Positions 1 to 11,000 of a stretch of DNA of 64,000 bases are shown one piece after another. Each line of letters begins with the position of its first letter. The first letter of the stretch is position 1. The DNA is taken from positions 252,958 through 316,957 of the forward strand of contig RQTK01000211.1 of assembly GCA_003991915.1 (NCBI GenBank), given 5' to 3'. Made by a program: the position numbers and the translations under genes. The stretch is from Elysia chlorotica (taxonomy: Eukaryota; Mollusca; Gastropoda; Plakobranchidae). The notes beneath the pieces are model-generated. The model ran no database searches, was not told where the DNA came from, and worked only from the letters and a program-made list of their open reading frames with translations.

Positions 1-4
1 GAGG

Positions 5-32
5 AAGAGAGAGAGAGAGAGAGAGAGAGAGC
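5..32. repeat. (GA)n microsatellite at window start
   Basis: A run of GA dinucleotides opens the window and continues into imperfect purine-rich sequence to about position 80. No coding potential. Confidence 0.9.
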
Positions 33-101
33 GGGAGATAGGGAACAAGAAAGAGAGGGAGATAGAAAAATAGATAGCTATATAATTATACAACGTTGAG
101 T

Positions 102-385
102 TGCGTTGAGTTGGTTGCTTAATAGCACTATATCGGGTATTTTGTTGTCGGGCCCCAATACCGACGTCTGGATTTCTTAATGTTTTGTGCCGCCACACAA
201 GAGACAGGGCGGGGAGACCGAGACCCCTGTCTCAACTCATCACATAATAATGAAACCGACGCAATCAGTAGGCCTATAGGACGGAATCAGACAGATAAAT
301 AATTTATTTTTAACCCTTCGTGCGTTTGAACCGCGGACCTCCCGATCCGGAGATCAACGCCCTACAACTTGAGCCAGTTCCCCTT
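102..385 (-). mobile_element. tRNA-derived SINE-like element, copy 1
   Basis: This block shares ordered motifs with segments near 38.45, 59.2, 59.9 and 61.2 kb: a GTTGCTTA-type end, GGGCCCCAA, ACGTCTG, an AGAGACAG...GAGA(C/T)ACC stretch, CTGTCTCA, and a promoter-like end. Around 325-378 the reverse complement carries a tRNA-like head, including a B-box-like GGTTCAAACGC, so the element points to the minus strand. The body has diverged. Membership rests on motif order seen by eye, not on an alignment. Confidence 0.6.
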
Positions 386-484
386 TGTTACACCGAGAGA
401 TAGACAGATAGATACAGAATGAAAGGAGAGAGAAGAAGAGAGGGATAGGGATCAACATAGAAAGAGAGAGATAGAGAGAGGAGG

Positions 485-489
<5 letters not shown>

Positions 490-534
<45 letters not shown>
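490..534. repeat. (GA)n microsatellite
   Basis: Pure GA run inside a purine-rich tract (about 395-540) that also holds GATA-type units. The Leu/Ser-rich reading frame on the minus strand here is just translated repeat. Confidence 0.9.
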
Positions 535-537
<3 letters not shown>

Positions 538-559
538 TGACAGACATAGACAAACAGAC

Positions 560-1780
560 AGACAAAAATCCATTAACTGCCTGGAAATTATAATTCTGTT
601 ATAGACATTATTAGGTATTATTAAGAATGTACACTAACAAAGCTGATAATTATAATTGACCCGAATTTGCTCATGTCACGGCAACAACTCAAATACTATG
701 AAACAACCACACCGAGCAGTGTGTAGTCTGCACAGAATGGAAAGTTGGAGACACCTTGATTGACCCCAAGATAGACAGTCAATGACTCTGTTGAGATATT
801 GTTCTTCCTATCCCTTGTGACCTTGAAAAAATTTCAATTTACATGAACTTATGTACATGATCTAGATCCATAAAAAAAATTAGGCACCCCCCCCCTTTAT
901 TTAAATAAGGTGCATTTAATCAACATTGAAGGTTCTAATNNATTTAATCAACATTGAAGGTTCTAATTCCTTATCACATTATTATTTTTTTTTTGTGTAC
1001 CTTAATTTGTTCATCATTCATGTTCATGTTTTGGGTTTGAATATTTAGGCTACTCATGTGGTAAGTTATCTTTTATTGTGAGCCACTAAAAATTATTATT
1101 ACGATGCTCATTTTTTTGAAGATTCAGGCAAAGGTCTGTGTCCACTGATGATAGTCTGCATAACTCTGATAAAAGTATAACGTTTGTGGTCGTCTGATAA
1201 CCTGATAGGCATACAAATCATACACTGTAGTGACCACAGATCAGGGAGCCGGTCTATTCCTTATTACTGTGGTAATGATTTTACTGGCTGAATTTTCATG
1301 ATAAATTGAAGTGCCCGCGTATTTTAGTGGTGGACAGGAATCGGCTGCCAGAGTTAAAACAATTTTTTCGAAAAAAAAAACCGACACAACTCGAATTTAT
1401 TTCAAATGATGTAAATGACTGATATTGATTACGGATATTTTGTGTAGTTTTCTTTGAAATAAGACTGAATACTTTTCATTAGATGGAAAACAAAAAATTC
1501 TTCTTTGATGACAGTGTTTTCAATAATTTTTAATCGACTCGAGCCTGTAATAATATGTTACACCAATATTGCCGGACACTCTACGAAAATACTGGTTTAA
1601 CATTAAAAAAAAATATACAAATACTGAGGACCTCAAGGAACATTGTTAGGAATTGAAATAGAATCTTGTCTTATTGCTTTTTTCGGGTGTATAATAACGA
1701 TCACAACTCACCCTGCTTGAAGTTTAGATCGAATCTTTAGCTTCGAGAGTTCACGAATCTGCCTCGATACCACCCGTTAC
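560..1780. other. upstream intergenic DNA without recognisable genes
   Basis: AT-rich DNA with short homopolymer runs (C-run near 885, T-run near 985, A-run near 1372). It contains the N gap at 940-941 (separate entry). I see no exon, no RNA gene and no long open frame. Confidence 0.5.
914..967. other. assembly gap (NN) between duplicated flanks
   Basis: Two N bases at 940-941 separate two identical 26-bp sequences, 914-939 and 942-967, each beginning ATTTAATCAACATTG. This is what an unmerged overlap of two contig ends looks like. The duplication is therefore probably an assembly artefact. Confidence 0.85.
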
Positions 1781-2057
1781 ATGCCCATGGCAACGAGATA
1801 TTCATTATTCTTGCGCCTTTCCTTTTCTTCTCAAACTGCATAGAGGTTCATGTCTTTTCAAATTTTCCTCATTTTTTGTAATAATCCACTATCACTATTC
1901 TTTATTATATCCCCGAATAGATAGATCTACATCTAACCTATTATTGCCTTCACCGTAGTAGCCTTCACTACAGCGCTTGCTCGTCTCCTATGTTTAGTTA
2001 AAGAGTCATCAGCACTGCGCGGAGTTATTTCCAACAGAGCAACCAGCTGGCGTCAAA
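1781..2057 (+). promoter_or_regulatory. probable promoter and 5' leader of the BTB-BACK gene
   Basis: This stretch lies directly upstream of the chosen ATG (2058). It contains ATGCCCATGGCAAC at 1781-1794, whose right half matches the RFX X-box half site GGCAAC. From about 1970 base composition rises, with no clear TATA box. The start has AAA before the ATG and G at +4 (AAAATGG), a favourable initiation context. The transcription start was not located. Confidence 0.35.
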
Positions 2058-5000
2058 ATGGCGGACGAAGAGATTGACAAGAAAAATAAGGCACCCATTT
2101 ACTTTCCAGCAATTCCACCGAAAGCACCCGTTCAAGCGCAGGCTTATTCAAGGTATTGCATTTTTGTGAACAACCTTTCTTTTACAGTCTTCAACACTCT
2201 ACACCTAAATTTAAAAAAAGAGATCTCGAGAATCTAGTTAGAATGATCATGAAGTTAGATCTAGGCCTAAACATTTTAAAGGTGAAGCAAATCAAGATTT
2301 AGACCTTTATGTTTATGAATCTCAATAAGATCTATATCTAAATGTAAATAAAGAAAAATGCTTGTCCTTAATCTTTTCAGGACGCACAACCTAAATAGGC
2401 CTAGTGCCTACTTTTCTCTAGATCTAGGGACCAAGGCTTATGCAAATTTTAGGCAAGGGCACTGCAATAAACAAAAACTTTTAGTCAACTCAACGTGAGT
2501 TAGAGTCTAGCCCTATATTATTGAACATCTTGGCATAGCTGCACACTTATTATTTCAAAACAAGAAATTCCACGAGTTTTATAAATACCCCCAAAACAGT
2601 CCCCTCACTCATAGAACAGCTTACAATTTTTCGCCTCAAGCAGGTTTGTAGTTTAAACCAAAAATACTCTCTAATTATTACCTTGTCCTCTCTGCTGCTA
2701 AAAACTAATAGAAATAAATCATTTTTATCCTTTGTATGCAAAATTCTTTTTCATTTGTTCCATTGGGTGACTTTGCCTTTTATTTTTGGAAGCCTTGCAA
2801 TGGACGCACCATGTGACTGTAAAATCATTGTTTTTCATGCGGAAATCAAACTCTGGATAAAGTTACCTTTCATTAGTTCAACTTCAAGTTATTACCCCAA
2901 TTTTTTTTTTTAAATAAAGTTTTCAGTCATAACTTACGTTTAAAATTAAATAATGTTACTGTGGTAACTAAAAAAGTCAGGTCATTTTTTTTACACCTGC
3001 CGCTTTGTAGGTGGTGTTTGTTTTGCTACTTTTTTATTTCGTTTAATATAGGAAATGGAAAGCGTAGAATAATACAAAGAAAGAAGCTGGAAGAAAGCCT
3101 ACGGTATTTAGAGGGATGTTTAGCTTTTGGAGAACTGCAGGGACAAAACACAGAAGGCTCAGATTAGAACATGTGAAGATGAACTCGCAGGCTTGAAGAT
3201 TAAAACTCTAAGTAAAGGTAAAGAACCTGTTTCCTGTGAACTAGAGCAGATCTTAGAAAAACACCATATAGTTCCACTGGCATATCACACTCACAGCAGA
3301 TCATTCATAGGTAATCACTACCACAAATACATGACATCGTAAGTATATATATACAGACCTTACAAAACAGGAACTTACCACACTAGCTGAACTAACCACA
3401 TAACAGGCAATTATCGACAGAACATTTTCAGTTACAGCAACATTTGATGCACTCAATCATGCTTTTGCCACAGTCCATAATTTAGTTTCACACACTGGTA
3501 AGATTGACAAGTCAACACAAAACATTATCAAATCATCGATAACATCATACATGACACTGTACAGACTACATTCTCACCACACAATGACAAGAAAACTATA
3601 ATAAACTAATAAACTACGTAATATGTTATGCTAGAACAGCACTGACTACCTTATATTGACGGATGGGATTTTGTTTTGAGGTTTTTGGTGGAGTAGGGGG
3701 TTAGTTTTTGCATACGAACATTGCAAAAAACGAGTGATGGATGGAGGGCATAAAGAAAAGAGTGCTAACCTATGGGTCATTTTTAAGAACATAGGCTTCA
3801 AAATGTTTCATCTTTAAAGACCCTTGTAACCACACAATTAAAGAAAAAGAAAAAAATAATTTTGCAGTAAGCTTTTTTTCTTTAAAAAATAATTATTAAA
3901 CCTTTATATCTAATGTAAATGCCCAACAAATAACCGTGTATAATTAGTACAATTTTACATAGTTTGCTTAAAAAACAAATGCAAATGAAAAATATGCTTT
4001 TGTGCTGATTATTAGAAATGCACACAAAAAGTTTTATGCGATACATTTTTTCATGATTAAAAAAACAACTGCAACTTACTACATATTTACAAAGTCCAAT
4101 CTTTGGTCTGTAATTGTACTTGTATGTCCCTACTTTTTCCTTAGAAATCTTATACCACTGTAAAGTTCACAAACTAAATTTGTTTAAATTGTAACTTGAA
4201 AACTTATCATGTTTGGAGTGTACACGCTAAATGCATGAGTATTATGCTTGAATTCAGTAAGTGAATGTGAGTGTGCTAGCAGAGGCTCAGGTATTCCAAT
4301 AAACATGACCCCCCAGCGACCCATTGAGGGAGGTCAGATCAGTGGAAAACTAAGTGCTCCACTGATAAACCACTGTGAACCTGGACTGGACCATGACTGG
4401 TTCATACATCTATGTAGGGTGCAATGCTTGTTGCAATTCCTGCTGTAATGATGTCATGAATCTCTGCATGCTTTGAGGAAGTCTAACTTTTTCCAAAGAG
4501 CAACTTGCTACAAGCATGCATTTCTTTTATTAATTTTATTTGTGTGTTAATCTTACACTACTAAAACAATTGTTCGTTCTTTCTTAGTAGTCTTAATTAA
4601 TCGGCAACAATACCTTCATACCTACTGCTTTTCCCCTTTTTGTAGAATAAATTATCTTTAAATGATATATTATTATTATTATTTATATAATATAGATAGT
4701 TTTAATTCATAAGTAGACCACTAGCCTTTTGTTTCCCGTCACACTTTCCATTTATAATGGATATGACTATGCAAAAAAGATAGACTAGCCCTATCTGCAT
4801 GCTTACTCGTTTACTTAGTTAAAGGGCCAGAAAGGTTTTCAAGGATATGTTTTTGAGCAATTCTAGAGGGTGACTTGTGTCTGGTTTTTGATTTTGTCAA
4901 ATTTTGTTGTTATAAAAGTAGAAATTTACGATTGGCACAAAGAATCATTGGGAACTTTATTATGCCTCTTAGAGAAATGAGTCCTAATTAATTGTAAAGA

Positions 5001-8000
5001 AATAACAGAAAAAGGCACAGATTGTTTGTAATTATATATGCTCTCTATAACAAACAATACAAGACTGCTATGTTTTCTCTGAGTCTCCGACATTTGTGTG
5101 CGTAGAGTCTTATATCTCAATGGCTTTAAAAGATGAATGCACCAACATCCATATTATTATAAATTATATATTATATAAATTGAAGTGGTCAAAACTTCTA
5201 CTACTACTGAACTAATTAACAGAAGTGAGATAAAAATTATGTTCATTTCAGATCTGTCCAAGAAGCACCATACAGAGCTCTTTCTGGAGTAGTCCCTGAT
5301 GGCAAAATTCCAGAGAGGGTAAGGAATTTTCTTTATATATCATTATTTATAAATACTCTCTGGATCCATCAATAATGCATAGATTGAGTTGATTAAGATT
5401 ACAACAACAGAGTATTGATATCAAGTGAAATTTTCAATGGTTAACGTTTAATGTCAGCGGCTAGGCTATACCAGGGACATCAATTTTGATGGTAATTCAA
5501 AAATGCATTTTTGAATCTTAGCTCATGTGCTTTATGATTATGAAGCTGTAATAACTTATTTTTATTAAGAGAAATGAGAGAATGTTAAATTTTGTTTCTT
5601 TTTTTTCTAAACACACAGCATCCTGAAAGCCCAAGATGTCGTGTCAGACGACAAACTGGCTTGACAAATCGCTGGCGCCTTCCAGAGTCCTTGTATAGTG
5701 ATCTTCTTGGAAGCTCTCAAGCTTTGAAAGCAATTAACATGCCTTTCAACCAGAGCCTTGTTGAAACCATAACCGGTAGGTCTGTGACCCACAATCCAAT
5801 GCTGGCTACTTGTTCCCAGTTTGCTTACATAAAAGAGCAGAATTGGAGTATGCTGTTCAAGCAAAAAAAGCAAGTGAAGAAGGAAGAGGAGGACTCTAAT
5901 TAGATTTTCTGGATCAGTGACAATGATTTTAATATATATTAACTGCTCTTTTATATATTAAAGTTATAATAAAGTTTATCTCTTTTTTTAGAATTTTGTT
6001 GTCGGCACATGGACTTTTTACCCTCTATGAAAAAGAAATAAATAAAAAATTTTTTTTTTCCTTTGCGTTTTTTCTTCCTTGAAACTGTTGCTTTAAAATA
6101 CCTCTTGAGTACATGTATTTCAATTTTATGACATTAAAGTTTCTATGCGGATACCGTTTTTTTTTTTTCAATATTTAATAGCTTTTTGTGAACTTGGATG
6201 CACATTTTTTTGAGCGTGCAAAAAATTTGTTTCCATTAAGTTACCAAAAGGTCATTTTATCTGTTGTTTTTTTTTAATTACCATTTTGATTTTAATAATT
6301 CTGGTTCATTTGGAAAATTTTGTTCCACTTAATACATTTCCATGTTGTCTGTAACATTTAGATAAAAGTTATCTTTTTGAGACACAAATTATCTTTCAAT
6401 TTTTGTTTGAGTAATTATGTTAGAAACATTTAAATTTTGTTGGATTTTGTTATCTAAATGCAAAGCAGTGAAAAAAAAATCTTAGTGCTTGTTATGAATT
6501 TGTCTAATTCTTCACCTTTTATTTCAATAACTTGAAGTATTTGAAAGCGAAACATGCAAAGCAATATGGACTAGTAACATTTTTTGTTTAAAAGGACCAA
6601 AGGCTCATTCTGAAATAAAGAAAGAAGAGCCTATTTATAAATTTTACCACTTTAGTGTTGAAAGGCATATTTTCATGTCTCAATTAGAGTTACTTTTTCT
6701 GTGTTTTGAATTTAGTTTATGATAAGAAAAGGTCAAAAGAAATATTATTGGATGGTATAATAGTTGTCATTTGGATAGTTTTTTATTTATATAAACCAAC
6801 CACTTTAGTGTTGAAAGGCATATTTTCATGTCTTAATTAGAGTTACTTTTTCTGTGTTTTGAATTTAGTTTGTGATAAGAAAAGGTCAAAAGAAATATTA
6901 TTGGATGGTATAATAGTTGCCATTTGGATAGTTTTTTATTTATATAAACCATTTATGTCTACCTTTAAACATTGGCGTTCAGAGGCTTTTTTGATTGATT
7001 GATTTATTTCTTGTTGTTGTTTAAAGTTGATCCTAGTTGTTTAGTCTTAGTTTCTGTTGATGTTGCTGTTGTTTTTTTCTTGATTTTTTATTTTTTATTT
7101 TTTTTTGACATTTGATAAATTGACTAATACAGTCCTTGAATCCTCAGACTAAGACATGGCCAAAATGTAAACTTCAGTATACTGTGTGCCTTTTTGAAAT
7201 TGTATTTAAAAAAAATGTTTTTAACTTCTCTTTGTTCTTGACATTATTTTTTTTTATTACTGGAAATAAAACAATATTACAAATATCATAATATGTGTCT
7301 AACATGGACAAATTTTCATGCAACATTTTTGGCAACAAATTGACATACTTCAAACTTAATCCCTAATTGTGATATTTATTTGAATCAGGATATTTGCATC
7401 GGGAATGCTGAATCTAATTATAGGGTCATCTTCTGTCTATAAAAGTTTAAATATTTTTTCTTCTATGGCGATTGCAATTGACTGTAACGAAGGAATTTAA
7501 CCTCATTAACACCTTAATTTAAAAAACTGAAAGTAAAAAACTCTACCTCAATACTTTTCAATGATGTTATGCTTTCTAATCCTTTGAAACTAAAATTCAC
7601 TTTTCTAATTTTATTTACAGTTTTACTTTTCTTTTGCTTTTGCTATAAGCTTTGCTTTTTTAACTTTCAGCCGAGGGACCAAAGCAGTCAATGCACATTG
7701 ACATGTCAGCTCCATACACATTTCGCCTGGTTGGAGACCGATCTAACACATTCCCTAACTTTCCAGTACAGCGCAGTAAAACAGCATTAGAAGCGATGTC
7801 CTACTTTCCCCCTCAGGCTGTTAGACCAAAAAGGTGACAAATATTATTCTTTTTTTTTTTTTTTGGTTTGAAAATCACCAAAGTTGCAAATGACTATCAA
7901 GTATTAAGTTGTTTTAGCAGACATGTACCTGTTTTGCAGAAAACGAGTCTTTTCTCCATAATTTTACAATTATAATGTTATGTTACCTGGGTTACTTTTT

Positions 8001-11000
8001 TTACCTCTTTGGGAGCAAAGCCAATTTTATATTAAAAAAAATTGTAATTGTTAAGTAATTAATAACCTTTTCATTTTAAACAAAGATATTGGGGAGGTGA
8101 CTTGATTTGCAAATTTGCTATGTTGGTTAAATCAGTTCAAAGTCAGCAAAATACACCATTGCATAACAATTTAATGCCTCAAATATAACCCACAGGTCTC
8201 AATATGCATTGTACTTTTTCAAGGATAAAAAATTAGTGTAGCAAAATGTCAGATTCTGCATCTAATTTGTTGATCATACAGACATATACCATAATTTTAA
8301 GTGTCAAAATATTTTGGTAAATTTGACTTTTGTGTATTATTTTTTTTCCCTAATTTGCTTTTTGTTGTTATTGTTGTTAAGGAATATACTTTGAAACAAG
8401 ACTAAACATTTCAGAAACATAATTCTGCTTGTCTAAAGACTTTAATCAAAGTATTAATGACAAACACATTGTAATATTTCATCAATTTTATTTATAATTT
8501 ACCAATTCTTTCTTTAAAGGCTTATCTGATTTTAATCTTATAATCATTATCTTTTCCTAAGTTGTTATGATCATTGTATGAATATAATCCTCACTGACTA
8601 AAAATAATTTTTTTTTAATATTCATGTAATTGATTCATCTTATGTTTGCTCAGTTAAACATTTTTGCAAATGCCTTTGCTTTACCAAAAATCTTAAAACA
8701 ATTATACTTAAAAAAAAAAAAAATAACAATAAAAAAAACAAGAACCGTTTTCTAATTGAAATCGTTTCCTAATTGTTATTGAACCATCAAAACTTAAATT
8801 CATGTGAAAAAATGACTTTTGAGTACTTCACAAGTTACAAAAAATAATTGAGTGTCAATTTTACTGTAAAAGTGAATCACCAATTTAATCTAGAAACAGG
8901 AAAATTTCAAAGCATCTGTCAATGCATAATCAGAACATGTCATAGCATAGCGATTGTTGCGCACACAACAAGGCATCATGGAAATTCTATCTAAAATGTC
9001 AACTTTGTTTAAACTGCCTAGCCTTCCTGATCCTGCCGGTCCGGTGAGGCATTATGTCCCTAAGAATGCTCGAGCTGAGACACCCAAAGACATCTTTCTC
9101 TATCACTCCAAGAAAAGCATGAGTTTTGTCGGACCAGGTACACAATTCAATTTGAAATTCTCTGTGTGATAGGAAAACTCACAATTGCAATTTCACCCTA
9201 CTTAAATGCTGTGTCACACAAAATCTACTTTAAGTATTGATTTAAAGAGAATGTTATTAGGGGAAAATTATTACTTGTTGCATGTATAAACATAAGAGTG
9301 AGACAAGGAAAAATAAGGAATTTCCTTAGAAAATGTGGCTTTTGTTTTGTGTGCAGTATATTAATTTTTGGCATCAACACTCATGAAAAACAAAAACTGC
9401 TCTTGATCAATCGATAGTTACGAAATATAATATTGAAAAATAAAACAAAAGTGATAATAATACAACTTTATGTTCACCTACATTATCCTACTGACAAACC
9501 TAGGCTTAAAGAACACTGCACTTATTGATTCGATTTCCCTTGCACATGAATTAATTTTTAGGAAAAGCTCATAAAACCATGGGTATGTATTTGTTTGAAT
9601 GTTTTTCATATTACCCTAAATAAACAAATCCCCTCTTCATTTAAAAGAAATAGGATATACATTTAACAAAACAAAATTGGTTGGCATTATTTTTACTTTC
9701 ATAATTTATACCTGTTAACAGTTAAAATGTCATATCCTGTTAAAGAAATCAACATATTTTTTTTTTTATCGATTTGCATCCCAAGTTTGTTTGACATTGA
9801 GCAGTTTAAAGTTAAATGGATACTATCTATGTTAAGTCTTTGCGCTGTAATACATATGCACTGTGTAACATTGACAAGAAATTAAAACAAAACTACATAA
9901 TATTCTTTTCTGTAAGGCTTAATGAAAACTAAATGTCAAAACTTTCCTTCTTTCATACTTTCTTTTCTTGAAACTTCAAATCTTTTATTGACTTGAGCGG
10001 TTGTGGTGTATGAATCTATGTTTTGTGAAGGCAATAGACCTAACTCAATTGACTTGTTTTTCATATTTATGTTTGGTCCAAGTTTGCATAATATTCCCTG
10101 ATTGATTTGAAAATCATATCGGCTTTATACAAACTATATGTCATATATCAATGCAACTGAAAAATTCTCTTTATTTTGTTTAAAACTGTTGTAAAAGACA
10201 TGACTTAAAGCCAAGTTTTATTTTCTAAAATGTAAATAGAAATAAAACTGACAAAGTTGAACTCCGTGGGCATACTGGTCTCGTAAAACAAGAAACTTCA
10301 AGATATAGAGGTCTGATTGGTGCTTTTTGTCAATCATTTGACAATCTTTAAGGTCATTTACTGCTTTAGTTCTCAGTTTGATAGGTACAAATATCATTGT
10401 GGGTACTAATAACACTCGGACATTTTAAAGATGTTTTGGAGGATGTGACTCATTTTTTCTCGGGTCTAAAGAGAGAACTTTATATAGGTAATTTTTGTTA
10501 CTTTCATTTTTTGTTGTTGGCAAAAATATAACACATTATCAGAGTATACAGTATGTATTGCTTTACACTTATATTTGTTTTGCTTTTTAACTGCCTTCTC
10601 CAATTCCTGACAACTATTCAGATGGAAATAACAGGTACAAATTAGCACCTCCTTTTAATTCCCTACTTTTTTATTATCTTTGTAGCTATTTATGTTTTTA
10701 TACCCTGCTTTCCTATCTGTACCTGCTTCAGTTAGTACATTATCTGTTTTTGTTGGGTTTTTTTCATTTTTTTTTTCATTTACTTTTTTGCCCTATGTTT
10801 CACTGAAAAAAAAAGGTTTTCTACTAGAACTTTCAGAAGCACAACAAGTATATATGTATTTGTCTTCATGTAGTAGGTTATGTGTGCTTTATAGTTTGCA
10901 TAATCATAGCTTATAGCAGTATCTAATAATTGAAACTAAAATCAATGATGATTATTTAGGCAAATAATGCATCCTTTTACAATCAAAATATGGAACATAT

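Larger units (their letters stand above)
2058..9137 (+). other. exons 1-5: N-terminal extension of the BTB-BACK protein
   Basis: Five exons encode about 199 residues, with no recognised domain, before the BTB fold. The start is MADEEIDKKNKAPIYFP. Basic and aromatic patches follow (RCRVRRQTGLTNRWRLPESL in exon 3, PYTFRLVGDRSNTFPNF in exon 4, KDIFLYHSKKSMSFVGPG in exon 5). There is no signal peptide or membrane segment. Human germ cell-less and BTBD16 proteins are about 500 residues, so this form is longer at the N terminus. The fifth exon is taken to begin at 9022, because only that AG restores the frame left by exon 4. Confidence 0.65.

Noticed and set aside
8978-9021. ATG-initiated start of a separate gene upstream of exon 5
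   Set aside because: An AG at 9020-9021 with a pyrimidine-containing lead restores the exon 4 phase exactly, so this stretch is better read as intron.
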